Counted from the first letter of the stretch, positions 1 through 7,459 are shown. The stretch: DNA of 19,653 bases from an uncultured Clostridia bacterium (GCA_946006915.1 CAMFZK010000003.1:1-19653), one strand, 5' to 3'. The notes: a model not told the origin generated them from the letters alone. Translations and numbers: made by a program.

Positions 1-482
1 TGTTTAACATTTTCAACACCGTAAACGTCAATTCCGTCTACAATAGCGGCTTCGGCGGCATTTGCTTTTGGAACAAAAATGCTTTTAATTCCGTTTTCTG
101 CCGCAGTAATGGTAAGGGCTAAAACCCCGTTTACCGAACGAATCATACCGTCAAGCGCTACTTCGCCTATTGTTACCGAATCTTCTAAATTCGCTTTAAA
201 CTGGCCCGATGCCTTTAAAATTGAAAGCAGAACGGGTAAATCGTAAATCGAACCCTCTTTTTTGCGGTTAGCGGGGGCTAAATTAACCGTTATACGGGAA
301 ACGGGAAACTTAAAACCGCAGTTTTTAATTGCCGCACGCACCCTGTCCCGTGATTCTTTAACCGCCGTGTCGGGAAGACCTACAATATCAAAAGAGGGAA
401 GACCGTTAGATATATCGGCTTCAACCTCTATCATATAAGAATCTATACCGAAAATTCCTACACTCTTAATTCTTGAAAACAA
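1..482 (-). CDS. comM: YifB/ComM-family Mg-chelatase-like AAA+ ATPase, N-terminal part (runs off the window)
   Basis: Only the first 160 residues are present; the gene continues beyond base 1. Read from TTG at 482, the protein begins LFSRIKSVGIFGIDSYMIEV and carries the family's N-terminal block, including SFDIVGLPDTAVKESRDRVR and NLAPANRKKEGSIYDLPV. That is the domain-5-like fold that precedes the AAA+ motor in ComM/YifB. In competent Gram-negative bacteria ComM is a branch-migration helicase that helps integrate transformed DNA; its role in Clostridia is not settled. TTG is chosen because no ATG or GTG lies in frame before the homologous start and an AGGTGA SD sits about 5 nt upstream. It follows the 72-aa gene by 8 nt and is the last visible gene of the dnaX operon. 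The Walker motifs lie outside the window. Confidence 0.88.
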   Translation of the reverse strand, partial: MFSRIKSVGIFGIDSYMIEVEADISNGLPSFDIVGLPDTAVKESRDRVRAAIKNCGFKFPVSRITVNLAPANRKKEGSIYDLPVLLSILKASGQFKANLEDSVTIGEVALDGMIRSVNGVLALTITAAENGIKSIFVPKANAAEAAIVDGIDVYGVENVK

Positions 483-490
483 ATCTTCAC

Positions 491-709
491 CTACTTTGCG
501 GTATCTTGGTCTTTTCTGTGAACCTTTTCCTTTGTGCCGTCAGGTCTTAATATATAGGTATTTTCAAGTTGACCTATAAGACTTCGTTTAAAAGAGTCAA
601 TATATTCCCGTCTTAAAGCGTACTGTTCTTTCTTTTCATTTTCGGTAAGACCTACCGATTTTTGCTTTCTCGCCAATTCATTTATACGGTCAATCTTTTT
701 TTGTTCCAT
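491..709 (-). CDS. YnzC-like (DUF896) small protein, 72 aa
   Basis: A short, highly charged helical protein. It contains IDRINELARKQKSVGLTENE, then a run of paired charged residues (EQYALRREYIDSFKRSL), then YILRPDGTKEKVHRK. This matches the DUF896/YnzC family of Firmicutes, small helical-hairpin proteins of unknown role, some linked to the SOS-induced yneA operon. Length is normal for the family. The start ATG is 3 nt after the recR stop and the next gene follows after 8 nt, so it is co-transcribed with recR and comM. The setting beside recR suggests, without proof, a link to DNA repair. No membrane segment or signal peptide is visible. Confidence 0.85.
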   Translation of the reverse strand: MEQKKIDRINELARKQKSVGLTENEKKEQYALRREYIDSFKRSLIGQLENTYILRPDGTKEKVHRKDQDTAK

Positions 710-712
710 TTA

Positions 713-1315
713 CTAAATCTCATTTCTTCCTTCTAAAGCACGGGTTAGGGTGTATTCGTCGGCATATTCAAGGTCGCCGCCAACCGGAATACCGTAAGCC
801 AGCCGTGTTACCTTAACACCCATTGGCTTTGCAAGGCGGGAAATATAACTTGCGGTTGCCTCCCCCTCTACCGTTGGGTTGGTAGCCATTATTATTTCTT
901 TAACTTCGCTGTTTGAAAGCCGTGCCATAAGTTCTTTTATTCTTAAATTATCGGGTGTTATACCGTCAAGCGGGGAAATAACACCGTGCAGTACGTGGTA
1001 TGTGCCGCCAAATTCTTTTGTGCGTTCAAACGCCATAATGTCCTTGGGTTCGGCAACAACACAAATAACCGACCGGTCACGTGAACCGTCGGCACAAATG
1101 GGGCAAATGTCAAGGTCGGTAAAACCCTGACATTCTTTACAAAAATGAATTTTTTTCCTTGCGTTTACAAGTGCTTCGGCAAATTTTTCGGCTCTTTCGG
1201 GCGGTTGTTCCAAAATATGATAAGCCAGCCGTTGCGCCGTTTTTTTACCAATGCCGGGCAACCGTTCAAACTGGGATACAAGTTCGGTTAAGGGGACTAT
1301 GTTATAGTTTGCCAT
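713..1315 (-). CDS. recR: Recombination mediator protein RecR
   Basis: RecR works with RecF and RecO to load RecA onto SSB-coated single-stranded gaps. All domains can be seen in 200 residues, the usual length. A helix-hairpin-helix lies near residues 12-30 (LVSQFERLPGIGKKTAQRLA). A four-cysteine zinc site is formed by C59, C62, C71 and C74. A Toprim domain starts near residue 83 with the acidic stretch VVAEPKDIMAFE, and the C-terminal TRLAYGIPVGGDLEYADE is the family's Walker B-like end. The start is ATG, 2 nt after the ybaB stop. The gene sits in the classic Firmicute order dnaX-ybaB-recR and probably depends on transcription from upstream. Confidence 0.98.
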   Translation of the reverse strand: MANYNIVPLTELVSQFERLPGIGKKTAQRLAYHILEQPPERAEKFAEALVNARKKIHFCKECQGFTDLDICPICADGSRDRSVICVVAEPKDIMAFERTKEFGGTYHVLHGVISPLDGITPDNLRIKELMARLSNSEVKEIIMATNPTVEGEATASYISRLAKPMGVKVTRLAYGIPVGGDLEYADEYTLTRALEGRNEI

Positions 1316-1317
1316 AA

Positions 1318-1656
1318 TTAGAAAAGTCCCGGAATATTAAGTCCGCTTGTAATACTTCCCATTTCCTCTTCGCCGGTTTTAATAGCATTCGAAATTGCCT
1401 CATTCACCGCAACGGTAATAAGGTCTTCAAGCATTTCGGTATCGTCCTTGTCTACGGCGTCGGGATTTATTTTAAGGGTTTTAATAAGGTGTTTGCCGTC
1501 AACCGTTACTTCAATCATTCCGCCGCCGGAAGTTGCGGTATATTCCCTTTGTTCAAGGTCGGCTTGCAAATTTGCCATATCCTCCTGCATTTTTTGCGCC
1601 TGTTTAAGCATTTGGTTCATATTTCCGCCGCCGGAATTAGGTAATCTTACTTTCAT
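1318..1656 (-). CDS. ybaB: YbaB/EbfC-family nucleoid-associated protein
   Basis: This 112-residue protein has the family layout. A glycine/asparagine-rich N-terminus (LPNSGGGNMNQMLKQAQKMQ) leads into a long amphipathic helix. A beta region follows with the signature SGGGMIEVTVDGKHLIKTLKI, then acidic EMLEDLITVAVNEAISNA. Members are dimeric, bind DNA without strict sequence specificity and help shape the nucleoid; they are almost always encoded between dnaX and recR, as here. A strong SD (AGGAG) lies 8 nt before the ATG at 1656. It is 13 nt after dnaX and 2 nt before recR, so all three are surely one transcript. Confidence 0.97.
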   Translation of the reverse strand: MKVRLPNSGGGNMNQMLKQAQKMQEDMANLQADLEQREYTATSGGGMIEVTVDGKHLIKTLKINPDAVDKDDTEMLEDLITVAVNEAISNAIKTGEEEMGSITSGLNIPGLF

Positions 1657-1669
1657 AATATATCTCCTG

Positions 1670-3223
1670 TCAATTTACTTCAAAATTTTTAAGTTTTTCT
1701 GCCAAAACCGCAAGCGGATCCTGGGATTCGGTCTTTACGGGTTTGGTATAAGGTCCTAATTTATAGGTGACGCCTAAAACCTTTTCGGCGGCTTTTCTTA
1801 TAGCGTCCTTATACATTCCGCCGGAACTGTTAATCAAGGTTTTAAACTGGGTGCTTTTAGCGTCTATCAGCAAATAAGGACCTTTAATATAAGCGTTTGA
1901 ATCTTCTAAAACCCCTGCAATAAGCGGGCAGGTGGTTTTTAAAATACTTACAATTTCGTCCCATTTTTCCACCGCAGTTTCTTCGGTTTTTGGTTGCACC
2001 GAGGGTTTGGGTTCTTCGGGAATTTCTATTTCTTTGGCTTCTTCTGTTTCGGTGATTTTGGGTTCGGGTTTTGGCTTAAACTTAATGCCACCCTGTTCTA
2101 AAGCCGAAATTCGCCGTTCAAGCGACTGCAAATCCACCGAAAGAGCGGGGTTGCAAAGTTTAATAACCGCCATTTCCATTTCACAGCGGCGGTTACCGCT
2201 TTGCATTAAGGGGACGGAAGACTGCAAAATACCAAGTGTATACATAATATCTTTAATGTCAAAATCCGCCGCCTGTTTTTCCAACTTTTCTAAATGGGAA
2301 GAAGAACAGACTATGGGTTTTTTGTCCGATTTTACGGTTTTAATAATCATTAAATCCCTAAAGTGGGAAATAAGTTCGCCCAAAAGACGCAACATATCTA
2401 CCGAAGAATTGTGCAGTTTATCAAGCATTAAAAGGGCGTTTTCGGTGTCCCTTTGTTTAATAAAACCGGCAAGTTCCAAAAGATATTCTTTGCCTGCCAT
2501 TGCACAAACGCTTTCCACAATGCTTTCGTCAATATCTTTACTGCTCGAAGCACATAAATCAAGAATGGAAAGAGCGTCCCTCATACCGCCGTCCGCCGCA
2601 GAGGCAATAAGCGTTGCCGCATTGTCTGTGAGGGTTAACCCTTCATTTTGTGCTACATACTGCAAACGTTCGCAAATTTTTTCGGTGTCTATACGTCTAA
2701 AATCAAACCGTTGACAACGTGACAAAATGGTTGCGGGAAGTTTATGCACTTCGGTGGTTGCCAAAATAAAAATAACGTGCTTTGGCGGTTCTTCCAAAGT
2801 TTTAAGCAAGGCATTAAAAGCGCCGATGCTTAACATATGAACCTCGTCTATAATATAAACACGGTATTTAGAGGAGGCAGGTGCAAAGGTTATTCTTTCT
2901 TTAAGTTCCCTAATATTTTCAACCCCGTTGTTGGAAGCGGCATCTATTTCAACAATATCGGTATTTTGGTCGTTTAAAATGCTTTTGCAACTCTCACACA
3001 CCAAACAAGGATCACCGTTTTGGGGATTTAAACAGTTTACGGCGTTGGCAAGAATTTTAGCGCAACTGGTTTTACCCGTTCCCCGTGTGCCGGTAAAAAG
3101 ATAAGCGTGAACCGTTTTGCCGTTTGCCAATTCGTTTTTTAAGGTTCCGGTTATGTGTTCTTGACCCACAACGTCCGAAAAGGTTTTAGGGCGGTATTTA
3201 CGGTACAATGCTTGGTATGCCAC
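1670..3223 (-). CDS. dnaX: DNA polymerase III subunit gamma/tau
   Basis: DnaX is the clamp-loader ATPase that opens the beta clamp and ties the replisome together. In 517 residues the AAA+ motor is complete. Walker A is GTRGTGKTS (45-53). A zinc site uses C64, C73, C76 and C79. Walker B is the DEVH box at 126-129, and the SRC sensor motif lies at 168-170. A proline/glutamate-rich linker (about 385-415) leads to a tau-like C-terminal domain ending ..DPLAVLAEKLKNFEVN. The start is GTG at 3223, with an AAGGAAGTGA SD about 5-8 nt upstream. The T-tract that ends the SRP RNA lies only about 20 nt upstream and no separate promoter fits. I infer that dnaX is expressed by readthrough of that terminator, as in the scr-dnaX arrangement of other Firmicutes. 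Confidence 0.98.
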   Translation of the reverse strand: MAYQALYRKYRPKTFSDVVGQEHITGTLKNELANGKTVHAYLFTGTRGTGKTSCAKILANAVNCLNPQNGDPCLVCESCKSILNDQNTDIVEIDAASNNGVENIRELKERITFAPASSKYRVYIIDEVHMLSIGAFNALLKTLEEPPKHVIFILATTEVHKLPATILSRCQRFDFRRIDTEKICERLQYVAQNEGLTLTDNAATLIASAADGGMRDALSILDLCASSSKDIDESIVESVCAMAGKEYLLELAGFIKQRDTENALLMLDKLHNSSVDMLRLLGELISHFRDLMIIKTVKSDKKPIVCSSSHLEKLEKQAADFDIKDIMYTLGILQSSVPLMQSGNRRCEMEMAVIKLCNPALSVDLQSLERRISALEQGGIKFKPKPEPKITETEEAKEIEIPEEPKPSVQPKTEETAVEKWDEIVSILKTTCPLIAGVLEDSNAYIKGPYLLIDAKSTQFKTLINSSGGMYKDAIRKAAEKVLGVTYKLGPYTKPVKTESQDPLAVLAEKLKNFEVN

Positions 3224-3242
3224 TTTTTGTCACTTCCTTCAT

Positions 3243-3400
3243 AAAAAACTTGCGTATCCGAATGCACGAATGAGCCGATTTACTGCGGCGCACAGAAAAA
3301 ACTACTTAATGCTGCTCGGTTCCCCGCCTGACATGGTTCGTAGCATCCCGTCGCACAGGACCCGCCCATTCGCACATTCCGACACGCAATGCACTTTAAC
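3243..3400 (-). ncRNA. ffs: Signal recognition particle RNA (small bacterial type)
   Basis: Read on the minus strand, the conserved SRP helix-8 core is plain. GTCAGG and AGCAG flank a CGG-GGAA-CCG hairpin with the GGAA tetraloop (plus positions 3311-3334). That is where the Ffh M domain binds. The rest folds into one long rod: TTGCGTGTC.GGAATG near 3389 pairs with CATTC.GGATACGCAA near 3250, with one mismatch and a G-T pair. Adjacent TGCGAATG/CATTCGTG extends the rod. The helix end is followed by six T (3243-3248), so the RNA stem doubles as its own terminator. Mature length is about 145-155 nt, intermediate between 4.5S RNA and the longer Bacillus scRNA. I see no separate Alu domain. The exact 5' end is inferred from the promoter. 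Confidence 0.93.
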
Positions 3401-3407
3401 AATACTG

Positions 3408-3436
3408 ATTTTAACATAACATTTTAAATTTTACAA
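3408..3436 (-). promoter_or_regulatory. Sigma-A promoter for SRP RNA (and dnaX operon)
   Basis: On the minus strand TTGTAA (3431-3436) and TAAAAT (3408-3413) are separated by exactly 17 nt. Transcription would start near 3400, just before the base of the SRP RNA rod. It is the only good promoter upstream of dnaX. Confidence 0.7.
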
Positions 3437-3453
3437 TAGCAAAATATAAATTG

Positions 3454-3482
3454 TTGAAAATTTTTTATAATCTTGGTATAAT
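3454..3482 (+). promoter_or_regulatory. Sigma-A promoter for the 3518-7205 operon
   Basis: TTGAAA (3454-3459), a 17-nt spacer and a perfect TATAAT (3477-3482). The predicted start point near 3489 almost coincides with the upstream in-frame ATG at 3491. That supports ATG 3518, which has an AAGGAG SD, as the true first codon. The promoter is divergent from the SRP RNA promoter, with 17 bp between the two -35 boxes. Confidence 0.85.
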
Positions 3483-3517
3483 ATAATACAATGAGAACTT
3501 TTTTAAGGAGAAAGTTT

Positions 3518-4183
3518 ATGGACAGTATCACAATAAAAGAATTATATACCATTGAAAATCCTGTTATTGCGCCTTTGTTTGAGGGCTTAACCTACCCATT
3601 TGAAGTATTGCCTAAAATAGGCGATTATATTAAAAATGTAGGACCTACTCTTGACAAGGAGGTTTATGAAGATTTGGGGGACGATATTTGGATTGCAAAA
3701 TCGGCTAAAATTGCCCCCTCGGCATTTATTTCCGGCCCCTGCATTATCGGCGAAAATACCGAAGTAAGGCATTGTGCTTTTATTAGGGGCAATGCTCTTG
3801 TCGGTAATAACTGTGTTGTAGGTAACTCTACCGAACTTAAAAATGTTGTGCTTATAGGCAAGGTTCAAGTTCCGCATTACAATTATGTGGGAGATTCTGT
3901 TTTGGGTTATGGTTCGCACATGGGTGCGGGGTCTATTACTTCCAATGTTAAGTCGGATAAAACCTTGGTTGCGGTTAAAAACGACGGTGAAACCCTTGAA
4001 ACCTCTCTTAAAAAGTTCGGTGCTATGATTGGTGACGGCGTTGAAGTTGGCTGCGGAAGTGTTTTAAATCCCGGTACGGTTATAGGTAAAAACACAAACA
4101 TTTATCCGCTTTCTTCGGTACGTGGAGTTGTTGCGCCAAACAGCATTTACAAAAAAGCAGGGGAAGTTGCAGAAAAACAATGA
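3518..4183 (+). CDS. GlmU-like left-handed beta-helix (hexapeptide repeat) acyltransferase
   Basis: A 221-residue protein dominated by hexapeptide repeats from about residue 57 to 205 (IWIAKSAKIAPSAFISGPC and so on). The stretch VGNSTELKNVVL...VPHYNYVGDSVLG...MGAGSITSN closely follows the acetyltransferase half of GlmU, including a histidine (H120) where GlmU has its catalytic base. The nucleotidyltransferase half of GlmU is missing; residues 1-55 are a short leader domain. It probably transfers an acyl group to a sugar phosphate or sugar nucleotide, but the substrate cannot be read from sequence. Start ATG 3518 has AAGGAG 7 nt upstream; the in-frame ATG at 3491 lacks an SD and lies at the transcription start. 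Its last 4 nt overlap the NUDIX gene. galU downstream supports a sugar-nucleotide role. Confidence 0.85.
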   Translation: MDSITIKELYTIENPVIAPLFEGLTYPFEVLPKIGDYIKNVGPTLDKEVYEDLGDDIWIAKSAKIAPSAFISGPCIIGENTEVRHCAFIRGNALVGNNCVVGNSTELKNVVLIGKVQVPHYNYVGDSVLGYGSHMGAGSITSNVKSDKTLVAVKNDGETLETSLKKFGAMIGDGVEVGCGSVLNPGTVIGKNTNIYPLSSVRGVVAPNSIYKKAGEVAEKQ

Positions 4184-4704
4184 TGACCGAAAGATGGGAC
4201 ATACTGAACGAGCAGGGTGTTTTAACCGGTAAAACCGCCGTTAGGGGTATAGGTGCTTTAAAACCCGGCGAATATCACCTTGTTGTGCATATATGGATAT
4301 TGTCGGACGACGGTAAAATTTTAATACAAAAACGTTCTAAAACCAAAAAACTAATGCCGGGTGAATGGGCGGCAACCGGCGGTGCGGCAATTTCGGGCGA
4401 GGATTCCTACAAAGCGGCAAGCCGTGAACTGTTTGAAGAATTGGGCATTACTTCCACACCCGAAACACTTAATAAAATTTTTCGGCTTAAAAGGCGAAAT
4501 TCCTTTCTTGACGTTTGGGCAATTATTTGTAATACCCCCGCAAACCAACTTAAACTTCAGGAAAGCGAGGTTGCAAGTGCTAAATGGGTAACCCCCAAAG
4601 AACTGCAAAGTATGATTAAAAAAGCCGAATTTCACAACTACGGAAAAGAATACTTCGATAAATTGTTTTCAAAAATTGAAAGTTTGCAAGGAGCAACTGT
4701 ATGA
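4180..4704 (+). CDS. NUDIX hydrolase (IDI/YfcD-like)
   Basis: The canonical NUDIX box G-x5-E-x7-RE-x2-EE-x-G-I is intact at about residues 68-90. The metal ligands are within RELFEELGI and the preceding E is in ISGED. These enzymes cleave a nucleoside diphosphate linked to another moiety with Mg2+. The N-terminal WDILNEQGVLTGKTAVRG and the LIQKRSKTKKLMPGEWAATGG layout resemble the subgroup related to isopentenyl-diphosphate isomerase and YfcD, so substrates other than dNTPs are possible. Length is 174 aa. The ATG overlaps the upstream stop and its own stop overlaps the next ATG, which implies translational coupling on both sides. ATG 4183 is an equally possible start. Confidence 0.92.
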   Translation: MMTERWDILNEQGVLTGKTAVRGIGALKPGEYHLVVHIWILSDDGKILIQKRSKTKKLMPGEWAATGGAAISGEDSYKAASRELFEELGITSTPETLNKIFRLKRRNSFLDVWAIICNTPANQLKLQESEVASAKWVTPKELQSMIKKAEFHNYGKEYFDKLFSKIESLQGATV

Positions 4705-5570
4705 GTATAGAACAAAAAAATCTTTCCTGCAGTTTATGTCACTCCTATTTATTTGAAGAGGATGACGTGGTTTACTGCCCTGTTTGCGGTGCACCGCACC
4801 ATAGGGAGTGTTATAATTCCATAGGTCACTGTGCGTTAGAGCAAACCCACGGGACCGATATGCAGTACGATAAACTAAAACAAAAACAGCAGGAAGAACA
4901 AGCGAAAACCCCACCTAAGGAGGAAACCAAAACCGACGGGCAGGGTGGCTTTAATCCGCCTTTTAATTCACCGATTTATTTTGACCTTTTAGGCGGTGTT
5001 CCGAAAGAGCAGTTAATAGAGGAAGACGTAACCGCAGAAGATGCCGCAAAGTTTGTTTTTTCCAACACAATGCGGTATATCCCGAAATTTGTAAAACTCG
5101 GGAAGCAAAGCAAAATTTCGTGGAACTTTTTGGCACTACTTTTTCCGTGCGGGTGGTTTTTGTCCCGTAAAATGTATAAAAACGGCATAATTGTCGGTTT
5201 TTTGAATGTTATTTCGGGCTTATTGTCAATACCGCTTCAAAAAGTTATTCTTAATTTAGGTGTTATGGAAACCGGCTCTTATTTTGAAATGACCCAAAAA
5301 GTTATGGCAAATATCGGAAACATCAGCCCTGCCGTTATTTATATTGCATTTATCGGTATGTGGATTGGTTTGGCGGTTTCGCTTTTTTCTGCACTGTTCG
5401 GTGATTATTTGTACAAGTGCCACACCGTAAACACGGTAAGGCAACTTAAAAAAACAAGTGATGATTTTGATACCGACTGCCGTAAAAAGGGTGGTACAAG
5501 TTTGTTTTTATTCTTTATAGGCGCATTTGCGGTAAGGTACATACCCGCTTTAATTTCAACTTTAATTTAA
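4701..5570 (+). CDS. RING-finger-like zinc / DUF2628-like membrane protein
   Basis: The N-terminus holds a compact cysteine/histidine array: C10, C13, C26, C29, H33/H34, C37, H43, C44. This is the spacing of a prokaryotic RING-like domain (Prok-RING_1 type). A charged, glutamine-rich coiled linker follows (about 50-75). The C-terminal half is membrane-embedded. A DUF2628-like segment near 140-170 (WNFLALLFPCGWFLSRKMYK) is followed by three more hydrophobic stretches (about 165-185, 210-235, 265-289). I infer a membrane protein with a cytoplasmic zinc domain. Ubiquitin-type activity is not implied, because bacterial RING-like folds often only bind partners. Start ATG 4701 overlaps the NUDIX stop (ATGA); galU follows after 16 nt. 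Its function is unknown. Confidence 0.8.
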   Translation: MSIEQKNLSCSLCHSYLFEEDDVVYCPVCGAPHHRECYNSIGHCALEQTHGTDMQYDKLKQKQQEEQAKTPPKEETKTDGQGGFNPPFNSPIYFDLLGGVPKEQLIEEDVTAEDAAKFVFSNTMRYIPKFVKLGKQSKISWNFLALLFPCGWFLSRKMYKNGIIVGFLNVISGLLSIPLQKVILNLGVMETGSYFEMTQKVMANIGNISPAVIYIAFIGMWIGLAVSLFSALFGDYLYKCHTVNTVRQLKKTSDDFDTDCRKKGGTSLFLFFIGAFAVRYIPALISTLI

Positions 5571-5586
5571 AAAGGGAGAAAATGTT

Positions 5587-6456
5587 ATGAAAATCAAAAA
5601 AGCAATTATCCCCGCCGCCGGTCTTGGCACAAGAGTGTTGCCTGCTTCAAAATCCTGTCCTAAAGAAATGCTCCCCATTGTGGATAAACCCGCAATACAG
5701 TATATAGTAGAGGAAGCGGTAAAAGCGGGAATTACCGATATTTTAATTATTACCAACCGTGGAAAAGGTATAATAGAAGACCATTTTGACCATTCGGTTG
5801 AACTGGAAAATATGTTAGAAAAGCGTGGCAGAACCGACACGTTAGAGGAACTAAACAACCTTGCAAATATGGCAAATATTTATTACTTGCGCCAAAAGGA
5901 AACCCGTGGTTTGGGGGATGCGGTACTTCGTGCCAAACAGTTTGTGGGTGACGAGCCCTTCGCCGTTCTTTACGGGGACGATGTTATAATAGGCGAAGTT
6001 CCCGCAATAGGGGAACTTATAGCAGCGTACGAAACTTTCGGAAAAAGCGTTGTAGGTATTAAGGAAGTGCCGGACGAACTTGTTGTTAAATATTCTTCCC
6101 TTAAAACCGAAAGAATAGACAATATGAATTACAATGTTACCGATATGATTGAAAAGCCGTCGTTAGAAACGAAGTTTTCAAATTTTTCGGTTCTGGGCAG
6201 ATGTGTACTTGACAACGAAATTTTCCAAATTCTTGAAAAAACACCGCTTGGTGCAGGTAACGAACTACAACTGACCGACGCTATGGCAACTATAGCACGT
6301 ACAAAGGGTATGATAGGGGTTGAATTCAGCGGAACCCGTTACGATATGGGAAATAAGTTCGGAATACTTAAGGCAAATATCGAAGTGGGACTGTCCCACC
6401 CCGAAACTCGTGACCAATTAAAGGAATATATCAAAGAAATAGCCAAAACATTATAA
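5587..6456 (+). CDS. galU: UTP-glucose-1-phosphate uridylyltransferase
   Basis: GalU makes UDP-glucose from UTP and glucose 1-phosphate, the precursor for glycolipids, teichoic acid decoration, capsule and galactose use. The nucleotide-binding start IIPAAGLGTRVLPASKSCPK, then EMLPIVDKPAIQYIVEEAV, is diagnostic, as are YGDDVI and GAGNELQLTDAM. Length (289 aa) is typical for bacterial GalU/GtaB. An AGGGAG SD precedes the ATG at 5587. It is the fourth gene of the operon, 16 nt after the RING-like gene and 20 nt before the DUF975 gene. No key residue appears to be missing. Confidence 0.97.
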   Translation: MKIKKAIIPAAGLGTRVLPASKSCPKEMLPIVDKPAIQYIVEEAVKAGITDILIITNRGKGIIEDHFDHSVELENMLEKRGRTDTLEELNNLANMANIYYLRQKETRGLGDAVLRAKQFVGDEPFAVLYGDDVIIGEVPAIGELIAAYETFGKSVVGIKEVPDELVVKYSSLKTERIDNMNYNVTDMIEKPSLETKFSNFSVLGRCVLDNEIFQILEKTPLGAGNELQLTDAMATIARTKGMIGVEFSGTRYDMGNKFGILKANIEVGLSHPETRDQLKEYIKEIAKTL

Positions 6457-6476
6457 AAATAAAAAGGAGTTTAATT

Positions 6477-7205
6477 ATGAGAAGTTCTTCAGATTTAAGA
6501 TTTATAGCACGCAGAGCACTTACGGGACGATGGGGTGTTGCCATCGGGTCGAGTATTGTCGCTTCGCTTTTGGGAGGTATATATTCGGCTAATATCAATT
6601 TTAACTTCAATTATTCTGACAATGAAACCGCAGGAAACAGTATTTTTTCCTGGTTTAGCAACCTTAACGGCTCTCAAATGGTATTTTTAGGAGCAGTCGG
6701 TGCATTCTTACTTAATATCGCCTTGGTTTTTTCTATCGCCCGCCTCTTTATAGGCAGTATTGTGGGGATAGGTTATGCAAAGTTTAATTTGGATTTGGTT
6801 GATAATGTAACCGAAGCACGATTTGCAACCCTTTTCAGTTATATGCGTTTTTGGAAAGTGGCAATTATTACACGCATTGTAAGAACCCTTTACATTGTGC
6901 TTTGGACTTTGTTGTTTATAATTCCGGGTATTGTAGCGTCTTATAACTACGCTTTGACCGATTACATATTGGCAGAAAATCCCGAACTCACCACAAAAGA
7001 AGCACTTGAGTTATCCAAAAAAATGATGTACGGACATAGATTCCAACTTTTCTGCTTGGAGTTTAGTTTTATCGGTTGGGCATTTTTGTGCGTTTTGTCG
7101 CTGGGAATCGGGTTGATTTGGTTACTGCCCTATACCGAGGCCGCAAAAGCCGCATTTTACCGTGAAGTTTCGTTCCACTATAATAACCCTGTGACGAATA
7201 TCTAA
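6477..7205 (+). CDS. DUF975-family integral membrane protein
   Basis: A 242-residue polytopic membrane protein that begins MRSSSDLRFIARRALTGRWG, the amphipathic opening usual in the DUF975 family. Hydrophobic segments lie at about 20-36, 68-92, 130-155 and 190-222. An internal segment reads ARFATLFSYMRFWKVAI, and the family-like PGIVASYNYALTDYILAENPELTTKEALELSKKMMYGHRFQLF joins two of the membrane spans. The biochemical role is unknown. AGGAG lies 8 nt before the ATG. It is the last gene of the operon; the transcript ends at the hairpin at 7412-7458 after passing a MITE-like repeat. Confidence 0.85.
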   Translation: MRSSSDLRFIARRALTGRWGVAIGSSIVASLLGGIYSANINFNFNYSDNETAGNSIFSWFSNLNGSQMVFLGAVGAFLLNIALVFSIARLFIGSIVGIGYAKFNLDLVDNVTEARFATLFSYMRFWKVAIITRIVRTLYIVLWTLLFIIPGIVASYNYALTDYILAENPELTTKEALELSKKMMYGHRFQLFCLEFSFIGWAFLCVLSLGIGLIWLLPYTEAAKAAFYREVSFHYNNPVTNI

Positions 7206-7224
7206 AAAAATAGGTTCTTTTGTA

Positions 7225-7399
7225 AATGTTGGGGTGTGGATTGGCTCCCTCTGACGAGGGAGCTGTCGAGCAAAGCGAGACTGAGGGAGAGAAAAGCCAA
7301 AGTACATATATAACTTTATTCTTTCTCTCCCTCCGTCACGGCAAAGCCGCGCCACCTCCCTCGTCAGAGGGAGGCGATAAGTCTTGAAACCCCAACATT
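7225..7399. repeat. MITE-like palindromic intergenic repeat
   Basis: The outer ends are an exact 11-bp inverted repeat, AATGTTGGGGT (7225-7235) and ACCCCAACATT (7389-7399). Inside, CTCCCTCTGACGAGGGAG (7245-7262) recurs in inverted orientation at 7356-7373, and each copy is itself a 7-bp hairpin with a TGAC/GTCA loop. GC-rich arms read toward the middle (CGAGCAAAGCGAG, CGGCAAAGCCG) and an AT-rich centre separates them. No ORF is present. This ctccctc..gagggag family is, from memory, common between genes of gut Clostridia; I could not search to confirm it. No clear target-site duplication is visible. Confidence 0.75.
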
Positions 7400-7411
7400 A
7401 GGAATAGAACC

Positions 7412-7458
7412 AAAAAATAAACGAGACAGAAACCTTTAAAAATTTCTGTCTCGTTTTT
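7412..7458. terminator. Bidirectional terminator between the DUF975 gene and the 3D-domain gene
   Basis: A perfect 14-bp stem, AAACGAGACAGAAA (7419-7432) with TTTCTGTCTCGTTT (7443-7456), has a 10-nt loop. It has a T-tract on the right (7454-7458) and an A-tract on the left (7412-7421), so it can stop transcription from both convergent genes. Confidence 0.9.
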
Positions 7459-7459
7459 A

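Noticed and set aside
1932..2714. 260-residue plus-strand ORF inside dnaX
   Set aside because: It is antisense to the well-conserved dnaX frame, serine-rich from the complement of Glu/Lys codons, with no SD.
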